Source: JAPPLB01 sp965208945 (lineage in GTDB: Bacteria; Acidobacteriota; Terriglobia; Bryobacterales; UBA6623). Taken from it: 64,000 bases of DNA. Where the stretch lies: NCBI GenBank assembly GCA_965208945.1, contig OZ242366.1, forward strand, positions 62,001-126,000, given 5' to 3'. The notes under the pieces are model-generated. The model saw only the letters and a program-made list of their open reading frames with translations, searched no databases and was not told the origin of the DNA. Shown here piece after piece: positions 36,171-45,469 of this stretch. The position numbers were made by a program, and so were the translations under genes. Every line of letters starts with the position of its first letter. Within the stretch, counting starts at the first letter, position 1.

Positions 36171-37649
36171 ATGACCATCACCAGAAAAGCCACCGGATTC
36201 CCCCTCGTCGCACTGACCGCTCTGCTGCTCATCGCCACCGCCTGCTCGAGCGACCCGCCCCGGCTCAACATCCTCTGGATCGTCGTCGAGGACCAATCCG
36301 ACCACTACGGTCCTTACGGCGAAACGCTCGCCAAGACTCCCAACGTAGACCGCCTCGCCGCCGAGGGCGCGACTTTTTTTAACGCCTTCGTTACCGCCCC
36401 GGTCTGCTCGCCGGCGCGGTCGGCGCTGATCACCGGCATGTACCAAACCAGCATCGGCGCCCACCATCACCGCAGCGCCCGAGGAGAGATCGAGAATCAC
36501 CTCGCCGCCGACGTGCGGCTCGTACCCGAACTTCTCAAAGAGGCGGGCTACTTCGTGACCAATGGCCGATTCACCGAAACCGGCTCGGCGGAACTTGCCG
36601 CAGGCAAAACCGACTACAATTTCGTTTATCCCGACGACCTATACGACGGCAGCGACTGGTCCGAGCGCGCGGCTGGCCAACCCTTCTTCGCCCAAGTTCA
36701 ACTCCGAGGGGGCAAGCTCCGCAACCAGCAAACGCTCGAACCGCGCGAGGACGTCCACACCAACGGCATCGATCCGGCCGACGTAACACTGCCGCCCTAC
36801 TACCCTGATCATCCTGTCATCCGAGAGGACTGGGCGCAGTACCTCGAATCCATCGAGCATGTCGACTGGGAGGTCGGCCTGCTCCTCAAACGCCTCGAAG
36901 ACGAGGGCGCAGCCGACAACACCGTCGTCATCTTCCTTACGGACCACGGCGTTAGTCATGCCCGCGGCAAGCAGTTCCTCTACGAAGAGGGCATCAAGAT
37001 CCCACTCATCGTGCGGGCCCCAGGACAAGTCCCGGCGGACTCCACACGCGACGACCTCGTCGCCCACATCGACATTGCCGCCACGACCCTCGACTTCGCC
37101 GGTGTCCCCGTCCCCGAAACCATGCAGGGGCGTCCGCTCTTCGGACCGAACGCGATGCCACGAGACCACGTCGTCTCGGCCCGTGACCGCTGCGACGAAA
37201 CTGTGGAATACCTTCGCAGCGTGAGAACCGACCGTTACAAATACATCCGCAACTACCTTCCCCAGCGGCCGCACCTCCAGCCCAACCGCTACAAAGACGG
37301 AAAAGCTGTCATCAAAACCATCCGCGAGATGCACGCCGAAGGGGAACTCAACCCCCACCAGGAACGCCTCTTCACCGTTCCCCGCCCCAAAGAGGAACTC
37401 TACGATCTCGAATCCGACCGCCACGAGCTCACCAACCTGGCAGCCGATCCGGCGTACCAGGAAACCCTGCAGAAACTCCGCGGAATCCTGGATGAATGGA
37501 TCGAAACCAGCGGCGATCAAGGACCCGAAACCCCCGAAGCCTACGATTCCGACATGGCCGTCTATCTCAGCAATCGCCGCGGCCTCCAACGAGACATCCT
37601 TGTCCGGAATATCGGGACCATGAAAGTCTGGGCTGCTGAAGGGAAATAG
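36171..37649 (+). CDS. Type I sulfatase, lipoprotein
   Basis: The 492-residue protein has a lipobox (LLIATAC, Cys25). The alkaline-phosphatase/sulfatase core follows with NILWIVVEDQSDHYGPYG. The formylglycine site VCSPARSALITG has Cys79 as the residue to be oxidised (Cys-type CxPxR). VIFLTDHGVSHARGKQFLYEEGIKIPLIV supplies later metal ligands. It probably removes sulfate esters from polysaccharides in the periplasm. A formylglycine-generating enzyme or anaerobic maturase is needed but not seen in this window. Confidence 0.93.
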   Translation: MTITRKATGFPLVALTALLLIATACSSDPPRLNILWIVVEDQSDHYGPYGETLAKTPNVDRLAAEGATFFNAFVTAPVCSPARSALITGMYQTSIGAHHHRSARGEIENHLAADVRLVPELLKEAGYFVTNGRFTETGSAELAAGKTDYNFVYPDDLYDGSDWSERAAGQPFFAQVQLRGGKLRNQQTLEPREDVHTNGIDPADVTLPPYYPDHPVIREDWAQYLESIEHVDWEVGLLLKRLEDEGAADNTVVIFLTDHGVSHARGKQFLYEEGIKIPLIVRAPGQVPADSTRDDLVAHIDIAATTLDFAGVPVPETMQGRPLFGPNAMPRDHVVSARDRCDETVEYLRSVRTDRYKYIRNYLPQRPHLQPNRYKDGKAVIKTIREMHAEGELNPHQERLFTVPRPKEELYDLESDRHELTNLAADPAYQETLQKLRGILDEWIETSGDQGPETPEAYDSDMAVYLSNRRGLQRDILVRNIGTMKVWAAEGK

Positions 37650-37741
37650 ATTCTGGATCCCGGTAGTTGCAGCCCTGTGCCGGCCAAGAACGAAAACCGG
37701 CTGGAGATCTCGCTATCAGGCTCGCCCTTGCGCACGGAAGT

Positions 37742-37924
37742 CTAACCTGCTTTTCTTCACAACTGACGGCCGCAGCACTCGATACGACCGCCATGACTTC
37801 GCTTTTCCTTCGCAACGCTTGCTTGCCGTGCTCGATGTACTGTTCAAGCGCCAATCGGATCGCGCCTCGTCCTGACGGCCCTCTCACGCACTTCGCCTCG
37901 CCGCGCACTGAGAATGCAGGCTAA
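37742..37924. repeat. MITE-like element, copy 4 (diverged)
   Basis: About 183 bp with both ends eroded (TAACCTGCTTTTCTTCACAA at the left, GCACTGAGAATGCAGGCTAA at the right). The core keeps GTACTGTTCAAG but loses the TACGCC half, so the predicted IS target is incomplete. Confidence 0.75.
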
Positions 37925-38010
37925 CGGCTTGGTCTCGAACCTGTCTTGTGGCGACTACGCGCTGACGGATCTGTTGAAGATCGGGCGTGAGTAGTCGGCG
38001 TGGTCAGGAA

Positions 38011-38940
38011 TCACACACTGGCATCCGCGTGATAGGAACTGCGCACCAACGGACCCGCTTCCACGTGGCGGAAGCCGACCTGCTCGCCAACTCGCTTCAA
38101 GGCAAAGAACTCTTGCGGTGAATAGTAGCGATGGATCGCTACATGGTCCCGCGAAGGCCGCAGGTACTGCCCCAACGTCAGGATGTCAACCTGATGCGCG
38201 TGCAGGTCGCGCATCACGTCGACGATTTCCTCTTCCGTCTCTCCCAAACCCAGCATCATCCCTGACTTTGCGGGAATCTCCGGGGCCGTTCGCTTGGCGT
38301 GACGCAACATGTCAAGCGAGCGTTCATAATCCGATCCCCGACGAACATCGAAATACAACCTCGGGACGGTCTCGACATTGTGGTTGAGCACGTCCGGACG
38401 GGCTGCCAGCACCGTCTCCAACGCCTGATGCGAGCCCATGAAGTCCGGCACCAGCACTTCCACCCGGCATTCCGGAACTCGCTTTCGAATCGCCTCGATG
38501 GTCAGCGCGAACAACTCCGCACCGCCATCCCTGCGGTCGTCGCGGTTCACGCTCGTCACCACCGCATAGCGCAATCCGAGCGCCGCTACCGCTTCCGCCA
38601 CGCGACGCGGCTCGTCGTAGTCAACATCCAGCGGCGCGCCCTTCTGCACGGCACAAAACCCACAGCGACGCGTACAGACATTTCCCAGAATCATAAACGT
38701 CGCCGTGCGCCGATTCCAGCAATCGCCCACATTCGGACACGCCGCGCTTTCGCACACCGTATGAAGGTCGAGATCGGTGACGAGTTGCTTCAACCGCCGA
38801 TAGTTCTCACCCACCGGCGCCGGTGCTCTCAGCCATGACGGACGCCTCCCCGCCGGCCCCGGGTGCGGACCGTCATACATCGGAACCAGCGGCTTCACCC
38901 GAGGCGCATCCGGCTTGCCGATCTGAATCAGACCACCCAT
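38011..38940 (-). CDS. lipA: Lipoyl synthase (radical SAM)
   Basis: The enzyme inserts two sulfurs into protein-bound octanoyl groups. The auxiliary cluster cysteines are in CESAACPNVGDC, the radical-SAM CxxxCxxC is CTRRCGFC, and the C-terminal RSSY serine ligand is present (LVRSSYHAD). With the ATG at 38940 the protein is about 309 residues, the usual size. The frame extends to 39030 without family-like sequence. It lies about 100 bp downstream of the ABC ATPase on the same strand. No lipB is adjacent. Confidence 0.96.
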   Translation of the reverse strand: MGGLIQIGKPDAPRVKPLVPMYDGPHPGPAGRRPSWLRAPAPVGENYRRLKQLVTDLDLHTVCESAACPNVGDCWNRRTATFMILGNVCTRRCGFCAVQKGAPLDVDYDEPRRVAEAVAALGLRYAVVTSVNRDDRRDGGAELFALTIEAIRKRVPECRVEVLVPDFMGSHQALETVLAARPDVLNHNVETVPRLYFDVRRGSDYERSLDMLRHAKRTAPEIPAKSGMMLGLGETEEEIVDVMRDLHAHQVDILTLGQYLRPSRDHVAIHRYYSPQEFFALKRVGEQVGFRHVEAGPLVRSSYHADASV

Positions 38941-39039
38941 GCCCCGCCCCAGTGTAACGGTGGAACCCATGGACCCGACCGGATCGAATTCGCCTCCGCG
39001 GTCTGAACGCTGTCTCGTCATCTCCGACAACAGCGCACT

Positions 39040-39777
39040 CTACTTGATCTTCTCGTCCCTCTCGACCTTGCCATCGCGGATGTGGATGACGCGATGAGCG
39101 TGCGTGGCGACGGCAAGTTCGTGCGTTACGACAATGATGGTATTGCCGCGCTTATGCAACTCTTCGAATAAAGTCATGATTTCCGCTCCGGTCGCAGTGT
39201 CAAGGTTGCCCGTCGGTTCATCGGCCAACAGAATCGAGGGATCATTCACCAGCGCGCGGGCAATCGCCACCCTCTGCCGCTGACCGCCGGAGAGCTCGTT
39301 GGGCTTGTGGTACATCCGGTCCAACAAATCCACCAATCCCAACGCATTCTGAGCGGCCTTGATCCGCTGTTCCGGGGGCATCCCCGCATAGATCATCGGC
39401 AGCTCGACATTCTGCAACGCCGTTAACCGGGGCAGCAAGTTGAACGTCTGGAAGACAAATCCGATCTCCCTGTTGCGAATCAAAGCCAAGTCATCGTCAT
39501 TCATGTGGCTGACCAGCCGCCCCGCGATGTAGTATTCGCCCCGGGTCGGCGTATCGAGGCATCCGATCAGGTTCATCAACGTCGACTTACCGGAGCCAGA
39601 CGGCCCCATGATCGCTACGTACTCGCCCTTGTTGATCTCGACATCCACGCCCGAAACCGCGTGAATCTCCTGATCACCCATGACATAGGTCTTCCACAAA
39701 TCCTGGGTCCGGATTACGATACCCTGCTTCTTGAGGTGCTGGCTCGTCCTCTTTTCTTCTGCCGTAAGAACTGCCAT
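39040..39777 (-). CDS. ABC transporter ATPase of the MacB/LolD type
   Basis: The 245-residue ATPase has Walker A GPSGSGKST, Q-loop FVFQTFNLLPRLTALQNVELPMIYAG, signature LSGGQRQRVAIARAL, Walker B ILLADEPTGNLD and switch histidine VVTHE. FVFQxFNLLPxLTAxxNVELP is typical of the LolD/MacB exporter group. No permease gene adjoins it on either side, so its partner must be encoded elsewhere. Confidence 0.92.
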   Translation of the reverse strand: MAVLTAEEKRTSQHLKKQGIVIRTQDLWKTYVMGDQEIHAVSGVDVEINKGEYVAIMGPSGSGKSTLMNLIGCLDTPTRGEYYIAGRLVSHMNDDDLALIRNREIGFVFQTFNLLPRLTALQNVELPMIYAGMPPEQRIKAAQNALGLVDLLDRMYHKPNELSGGQRQRVAIARALVNDPSILLADEPTGNLDTATGAEIMTLFEELHKRGNTIIVVTHELAVATHAHRVIHIRDGKVERDEKIK

Positions 39778-39888
39778 AGAGACGCTTTAGTGTTCCGCCG
39801 AAGGGGCTCCGGCCACAAACAGAACAGACGACCACAAACCCGAAAGGTTTCTGAACCCCGGCAACCCTTTCGTCAGTGTATCAAGTGC

Positions 39889-40728
39889 TTACCAGAATTC
39901 CCGGGCATGTTTCCGCACCCGGTCGCCATGTCGCCGGATGGACTCCATCGCCTCTTTGCCAAGCGGACCCCAATCATCCAAAACGGCGAGATCCTGTTCC
40001 AACTCCTCCCGATTCCCGGGCGCCGCCAATGCCACAGCCACTGAATCGTGAGCCAAACAAAACCGATAGCAGTCCGGCGCTGGAGGAGGGACAAACCCGG
40101 CTGGATCATCGGGCGTCGCGCCCATCAAGTCCTTCCATCGCAACCCGGTGAAAGTCACCACAGGGGTTCCCAAGGCATCCGTCACAGGAAACACGTCACT
40201 CTCGGCGCCCCGGTGGGCTGCGTTGTAGCGAATCATCAACATGTCAAGCCGCCGCTGCCCAGTCTCAGGATCCGTCACCTTCACCCACCGGGCGGCCAAA
40301 TTCCGCTGATGGCTCGTGAGTCCGATCATCTTGAGCGCGCCCTCCCGCTTCAGCCGCGCCAAGATCTGCCAAGCACCGCCCGGACCGACGATCTGGTCCC
40401 ACTCCCTCTCCGACTCGACGTAGTAGAACGTTGCCACATCCAGATAGTCCGACTTGATCTGCTTCAGGATCCAGTCAAACTCGCGTGCCGCCTCGTCTCC
40501 GCCGCTCGCTTTGAACTGCACCGCAAACACGACATCCCTGCGGCGCTGGCCCATCCCCGACACCGCCTTCGACAACCCATCCGGCTTCCCACACCAATTC
40601 AGATAGTTGACGCCGCGCTCGACCGCATGCTCGACATCCTCAACCCGCAGATGCGTATTGCCGCGCGTCGCCAGTCCGAGCCGGCAAACCGCAAGCAGTT
40701 CCTCCGCAAGGTGAGAAGTTTTCCGCAT
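39889..40728 (-). CDS. Aldo/keto reductase-family protein
   Basis: About 279 residues with a TIM-barrel aldo/keto reductase pattern: CRLGLATRGNTHLRVEDVEHAVERGVNYLNW, then IKSDYLDVATFYYVESEREW, RLKREGALKMIGLTSHQRNLAARW and LMIRYNAAHRGAE. The catalytic tyrosine of the usual DTAxxYG block is replaced by the NYLNWCG segment, so catalysis by the standard tetrad is doubtful. It starts just beyond the stop of the FadB-like gene and is probably co-transcribed with it. Confidence 0.8.
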   Translation of the reverse strand: MRKTSHLAEELLAVCRLGLATRGNTHLRVEDVEHAVERGVNYLNWCGKPDGLSKAVSGMGQRRRDVVFAVQFKASGGDEAAREFDWILKQIKSDYLDVATFYYVESEREWDQIVGPGGAWQILARLKREGALKMIGLTSHQRNLAARWVKVTDPETGQRRLDMLMIRYNAAHRGAESDVFPVTDALGTPVVTFTGLRWKDLMGATPDDPAGFVPPPAPDCYRFCLAHDSVAVALAAPGNREELEQDLAVLDDWGPLGKEAMESIRRHGDRVRKHAREFW

Positions 40729-40736
40729 CGGCTTCT

Positions 40737-42869
40737 TCAAGATCGCTCCCGCTGCCAATCCGAGAACGTCTTCCCTTCAGCCGCCAACCGCGCCAGCAAC
40801 GGCGCCGGTTTCCACCAATATCCATGTTGCGCCTCGAACTCCAGAATCCGCTCGTACACCCTCTGCAAACCGACCCAATCCGCATACCACATCGGTCCGC
40901 CCTTGTATGCCGGGAATCCGTATCCGTACAAATACACAATGTCGATATCCACCGGCCGCAACGCAATTCCTTCTTCCAGAATCCGCGCTCCTTCGTTCAC
41001 CAGGGTATAGATCGCGCGGTCGACAATCTCCCGCGCGCCGATCGTCCCCTGCTCAAGTCCGGCTCTTGAGGCCATGTCTCTAATGACTCTCTGTACCTTC
41101 GGGTCGGAAGTCCGCTTGCGATTCTCTCCATACCGGTACCAACCCGCTCCGGTCTTCTGCCCATAGCGACCCATCTCATACAGAGCGTCCTCGGATAACG
41201 GTTGGCGGACTCCCTCTTGCCGCTCATGCCCGGCCTCCTGGCGAATCCGCCACGCGACGTCGATCCCCGCGAGGTCTGCAACCGCCAACGGCCCCATCGC
41301 CATCCCGAAGTCCTCCAAGGCTTGATCCACGTCGACGATGTTCGCACCCTCCTCGACGAGAAACTGCGCCTCGCGCATGTACGGTCCGAACATACGATTC
41401 CCCACGAACCCGTGGCAGTTCCCCACCAAGACACCCACCTTCTTCATCCGCCGCCCGAGTTGCATGGCCGTAGCGATCACATCCTTGGCCGTCTTTTTTC
41501 CACGCACCACCTCCAGTAGCCGCATCACATTCGCCGGCGAAAAAAAGTGTGTTCCGATGACCCGAGTCGGATCCGCCGTCACCGAAGCAATCTCATCCAC
41601 GTCGAGCGTCGAAGTGTTCGTCGCCAGGATCGCCTTCGGCTTTGTCGCCACATCCAACTCGCGGAAGACGGTCTTCTTCAGCTCCATGTTTTCGAACACG
41701 GCTTCCACCACGATGTCGGCGTCAGCAAACTCCTTGTAACTCATCGTCGGTTGAATCAGATCCATCCGCTCACGCACGAACTCGGGTGTGAAGCGTCCCC
41801 TCTTCACCGAATGGTCGTAGTTCAACCGAATGCGAGCCAATCCCCTCTGCAGCGCTTGCTCGGACACCTCCTTGAGCCGCACCGGAATCCCCGCGTTGGC
41901 GTAGTTCATCGCGATCCCGCCGCCCATCGTCCCCGCACCGACAATCGCGGCCTTGGCGATCTTCCGCGTACGCATATCGGACGGCACATCGGGTATCTTC
42001 CGCACCTCGCGCTCGCCGAAGAACACATGTATCAACGCCTCCGACTGCGGCGAGTGCAAACACTCCATGAACAATTTCGCCGTCAAAACCCGCGCTTCTT
42101 CAAACGGCATCTTCGTCGCGGCTTCCACCGAATCAATCGATTTTTGGGGCGCCATCTGCCCCCGCCTTTTTTGGTGCGCCAGAGCACGCACTTTTGCAAA
42201 GATCGGCGCATTCGCCGCCATGTCACCCAACCGCTCGTCGTTGTCTCGAACGCGAGGCGTCTTCGCGCCATCTGCAATCAACTCGGCCGCGAAAGCCAGC
42301 GCACCCGCCAGCAGCGACTCACGACTGTCACCTTCGACGATACGGTCCAATATGTGATGATCAAGCGCATCCGGAGCGGTGATCGGATCTCCGATCGCGC
42401 ACATCTCCGCCGCCTTCGCCACCCCCGCCAGCCGAGGCAGACGCAAAGTCCCACCAGCGCCCGGCAGAATCCCCAATTTCACTTCGGGCTGCCCAACCTG
42501 CGCCGATGCGAGCGCTACGCGGTAATGGCAAGCCAACGCTACCTCCAAGCCTCCGCCAAAAGCCGTCCCATGAATCGCCGCGATCACCGGCTTGGGACAA
42601 TCCTCAAGCGTGAACAGCAGAGGATGGATCCCTTCGCCGCGCTCCCTCTGACCCGAACGAATCTTTGCAAACTCCCGAATATCCGCACCCGCGATGAATG
42701 TACGTCCATCGCCGATCAATACCACCGCCCGCACCCTGTCAGCCGCCGCCTCGTTCACAGCCGCTGCAATACCCTCCGGCACCCCCGGGCTCAACGCATT
42801 CACCGGCGGATTCTGGACGGTCACCACCGCCACATCTCCAGATCGAGAAACAGCAACCAGCTCACCCAT
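40737..42869 (-). CDS. FadB/FadJ-like bifunctional enoyl-CoA hydratase / 3-hydroxyacyl-CoA dehydrogenase
   Basis: The 710-residue enzyme for fatty-acid beta-oxidation has an N-terminal crotonase domain (NPPVNALSPGVPEG, IAGADIREFAKI, HGTAFGGGLEVALACHYRVA, KLGILPGAGGTLRLPRL). A hydroxyacyl-CoA dehydrogenase follows (AIVGAGTMGGGIAMNYANAGIPV near residue 310, GTHFFSPANVMRLLEVVRG, VGNCHGFVGNRM). Two C-terminal 3HCDH domains end the protein. No thiolase (FadA) gene is adjacent; an aldo/keto reductase follows instead. Confidence 0.94.
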   Translation of the reverse strand: MGELVAVSRSGDVAVVTVQNPPVNALSPGVPEGIAAAVNEAAADRVRAVVLIGDGRTFIAGADIREFAKIRSGQRERGEGIHPLLFTLEDCPKPVIAAIHGTAFGGGLEVALACHYRVALASAQVGQPEVKLGILPGAGGTLRLPRLAGVAKAAEMCAIGDPITAPDALDHHILDRIVEGDSRESLLAGALAFAAELIADGAKTPRVRDNDERLGDMAANAPIFAKVRALAHQKRRGQMAPQKSIDSVEAATKMPFEEARVLTAKLFMECLHSPQSEALIHVFFGEREVRKIPDVPSDMRTRKIAKAAIVGAGTMGGGIAMNYANAGIPVRLKEVSEQALQRGLARIRLNYDHSVKRGRFTPEFVRERMDLIQPTMSYKEFADADIVVEAVFENMELKKTVFRELDVATKPKAILATNTSTLDVDEIASVTADPTRVIGTHFFSPANVMRLLEVVRGKKTAKDVIATAMQLGRRMKKVGVLVGNCHGFVGNRMFGPYMREAQFLVEEGANIVDVDQALEDFGMAMGPLAVADLAGIDVAWRIRQEAGHERQEGVRQPLSEDALYEMGRYGQKTGAGWYRYGENRKRTSDPKVQRVIRDMASRAGLEQGTIGAREIVDRAIYTLVNEGARILEEGIALRPVDIDIVYLYGYGFPAYKGGPMWYADWVGLQRVYERILEFEAQHGYWWKPAPLLARLAAEGKTFSDWQRERS

Positions 42870-42985
42870 AGATCACTCCCTATCGGGAAAGCGAAATTAT
42901 CGCACGCAAGCGGAGCCCCAACGATGGGCCACCCGGCCCCGGTTTTCCTTTGCAGCCCTGGCGCCTTTGCGAGAAACTAAATCAC

Positions 42986-44311
42986 ATGCCCCTCAGCCGC
43001 CGCCTCTTCCTCACCGCCCTGGCCGCGAGCACCGCGCAAGCAGGCCGCTGGACACACTTCCGTGGCAATTCCCCAGGCGCGGTCCCCGACAACCCCCGCC
43101 TGCCCGACACCTGGAGCACTACAAAGAATGTCGCCTGGAAGACACCCATCCCTGGCAAAGGCTGGTCGTCGCCCATTGTTTGGGACGACCAGATCTTCCT
43201 CAACACCGCCATCAGCTCCACTGGTGACGAACAACCCCCCGGCGGTTTCTATGCAGGCGGTGAATCCCTTCCGATACCAACCCACGAATACACCTGGAGC
43301 GTCTATTCGATCGACTTCGCCACAGGCAAAACCCGCTGGGAAACCGCTATCCATCGCGGAGTTCCCAAGGCGCCACGCCATCGCAAGAACACCTACGCGT
43401 CGGAAACGCCCGCTACCGACGGCGAGCGTATTTACGCCCACATCGGGGACCTCGGCACCTATTGCCTTGACATGAATGGCAAGATCCTCTGGTCCAAACT
43501 CTGGCCAGGCGTCGAGACGCGCTACGGCTACGGAACGGCATCCTCGCCCATTGTTCACGAAGGCCGCCTTTACATTCAAAACGACAACGAGCAACAGTCC
43601 TACCTGCTGGCACTCGACAAGCTCACCGGCAAAGAGATCTGGCGAGTTGACCGCGACGAGCCCACGACCTGGGCCACCCCCTATGTCTGGCGGAACCAGA
43701 AACGCACGGAAATTGTCACCTCCGGACGTAACAAGGTTCGCTCCTATGACCTGGACGGCAAGCTGCTGTGGGAAATCCGAGGCATGTCGGGCATCTCACT
43801 GCCCACACCGTTCTCCGTGGGCGAGTTGCTCTATGTCGCCTCCGGTTTCCACGTCACCCCCACCCGACCGGTTTACGCCGTTCGCCCAGGAGCAAGCGGC
43901 GACATCACCCCCGCCGCCGGTACCACCAGCAACGAATTCCTCGCCTGGAGCCTCCCTCAAGGCGGCCCGTATCACCCTACACCGGTCCTCTACGACGGAC
44001 ACCTCTACATCTTGTTCGATCGTGGCTTCTTCACCTGCCACGACGCTGTCACCGGCGAAGAAGTCTATGGCAAACGCCGCATCGAAACCGGCAGCGGCAA
44101 TTTCACCAGTTCCCCCTGGGCCTACAACGGAAAGATCTTCTGCCTCAGCGAAAGCGGAGATACCTATGTGATCAAAGCCGGTCCCGACTTCAAGGTCCTT
44201 GGCAAGAATTCCCTCAACGAAATGTGCATGGCCACACCTGCTTTAGCCGATAGCAGTCTCATCATCCGGACTTACGGCCACCTTTACCGGATTGCCCAAA
44301 CCAAAGCCTGA
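42986..44311 (+). CDS. Exported PQQ-like beta-propeller protein
   Basis: About 441 residues, starting MPLSRRLFLTALAAST, a twin-arginine-like signal. Propeller blades are evident: HFRGNSPGAVPDNPRLPDTW, WKTPIPGKGWSSPIVWDDQIFLNTA, YSIDFATGKTRWETAIHRG, YASETPATDGERIYAHIGDLGTYCLDMNGKILWSKLWP and SYLLALDKLTGKEIWRVDRDE. This is the PQQ_2-type family common beside sulfatases and oxidoreductases in this group. There is no catalytic signature for a quinoprotein dehydrogenase. It is a second paralogue of the gene at 14691. Confidence 0.87.
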   Translation: MPLSRRLFLTALAASTAQAGRWTHFRGNSPGAVPDNPRLPDTWSTTKNVAWKTPIPGKGWSSPIVWDDQIFLNTAISSTGDEQPPGGFYAGGESLPIPTHEYTWSVYSIDFATGKTRWETAIHRGVPKAPRHRKNTYASETPATDGERIYAHIGDLGTYCLDMNGKILWSKLWPGVETRYGYGTASSPIVHEGRLYIQNDNEQQSYLLALDKLTGKEIWRVDRDEPTTWATPYVWRNQKRTEIVTSGRNKVRSYDLDGKLLWEIRGMSGISLPTPFSVGELLYVASGFHVTPTRPVYAVRPGASGDITPAAGTTSNEFLAWSLPQGGPYHPTPVLYDGHLYILFDRGFFTCHDAVTGEEVYGKRRIETGSGNFTSSPWAYNGKIFCLSESGDTYVIKAGPDFKVLGKNSLNEMCMATPALADSSLIIRTYGHLYRIAQTKA

Positions 44312-44389
44312 GAATCCGATAGGCCCCACAATGGCTGCCGCCCCTCACCGTGTAAACTGGACCTAAAGAACGACCCCGGAATACAGCGA

Positions 44390-45277
44390 ATGAACAGGGC
44401 AACCCACCGAATCCTATCCGCGCTGGTGCTTCTCGGCCTAACGCAAGTTGTCCTCCGAGCGCAGTCCGGCATCATCCGCTACGTGCGCTTCTCACAAGGG
44501 GGCGCTGTCTCCTACGGCATCCTCGAGGGCGGGACGGTCCGCGAATTGGATGGGGACTTTCTCCTGGGTGCTCGTCCCACCGGCAAGACCTTCCCGCTTT
44601 CGGACGTACGGCTAGAGATCCCGCTCGATCCGATGAAGGTATCGAAGGTGCTCGGTGTCGCCCTGAACTCCAATCTTCCCGAGGGCCCGCCGCTGCACGT
44701 GCGACATCCTCGTTTCTTTGCAAAGATGCCCACTTCGCTGAACCGGCACGAGGGCGGGGTCGAACTTCCGCCCGAGGCGATGAACCTGAACTTCGAGGGC
44801 GAGCTTGTCATCATCATCGGGAAAAAGGGCCGACACATCTCCGTCGAGGATGTCGAAGAACACATCTTCGGCTACAGCGTCGGGAACGACTTCAGCGAGA
44901 ACACCTGGTACAAGGAACTTGCCCAACTCAAAGAGCCCACGCGCCTCATCTCCAAAGGAACCGACACTTGGGCCTGCCTCGGCCCTGTGATTGCCAAGGG
45001 TGTCGACTGGCGTGATCTCTACATCGAGGTTCGGCTGAACGGCGACGTCGTGGCGCATGGCCGCACCAAGCATATGAGGAACGACGTCCGGCAGCTTGTC
45101 AGCTACATCAGCCGCTACATGACGCTTCTGCCCGGCGACGTGATCTACACCGGCACTGTGGCTCCTCCCGTCCTGCCGGGCAAGCGCAATGAAATGCAAG
45201 CCGGCGACGTCATGGAAGTCGAGATCGAAGACATAGGCCTGCTCCGCAACATCATTGTCCCGATGAAGGCTCCCTGA
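44390..45277 (+). CDS. Fumarylacetoacetate hydrolase-family protein with a signal peptide
   Basis: The 295-residue protein has the FAH core: KVLGVALNSNLPEGP, PRFFAKMPTSLNRHEGGVELP, LNFEGELVIIIGKKGRHIS with the metal-binding E..E pair, VGNDFSENTW and LLPGDVIYTGTVAPPVLPG. The family usually acts in the cytoplasm on acylpyruvates. Here an N-terminal hydrophobic stretch (LSALVLLGLTQVVLRAQ) looks like a cleavable signal peptide, so the enzyme appears to be exported. The substrate is unknown. Confidence 0.9.
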   Translation: MNRATHRILSALVLLGLTQVVLRAQSGIIRYVRFSQGGAVSYGILEGGTVRELDGDFLLGARPTGKTFPLSDVRLEIPLDPMKVSKVLGVALNSNLPEGPPLHVRHPRFFAKMPTSLNRHEGGVELPPEAMNLNFEGELVIIIGKKGRHISVEDVEEHIFGYSVGNDFSENTWYKELAQLKEPTRLISKGTDTWACLGPVIAKGVDWRDLYIEVRLNGDVVAHGRTKHMRNDVRQLVSYISRYMTLLPGDVIYTGTVAPPVLPGKRNEMQAGDVMEVEIEDIGLLRNIIVPMKAP

Positions 45278-45307
45278 ACAAGGCGCAGAGGCCGGATTAT
45301 CCTGCAA

Positions 45308-45345
45308 TTGTGGACAATTTTGCTTTTGAGGCCGTCCAACTCGCG
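45308..45345. repeat. Short intergenic repeat, copy 1
   Basis: The block TTGTGGACAATTTTGCTTTT ... CCAACTCGC recurs with few changes at about 46985-47025. These two sites flank the symporter gene. Confidence 0.5.
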
Positions 45346-45469
45346 GCAAAGTGGTCGAACCACCGGATTCGGGGATGGAGCTGACGGTGGACTTGGGCGC
45401 GATGAGCACCGAACTGCCAGTTGTGAGCGGTGTTCAGTCACTGAGCAGGGCACTGCCGCCGGTGAGTGA

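Noticed and set aside
41547..42980. A 477-codon open frame antisense to the FadB-like gene
   Set aside because: It is rich in R, H, P and Q with no family signature, which is typical of an antisense shadow.
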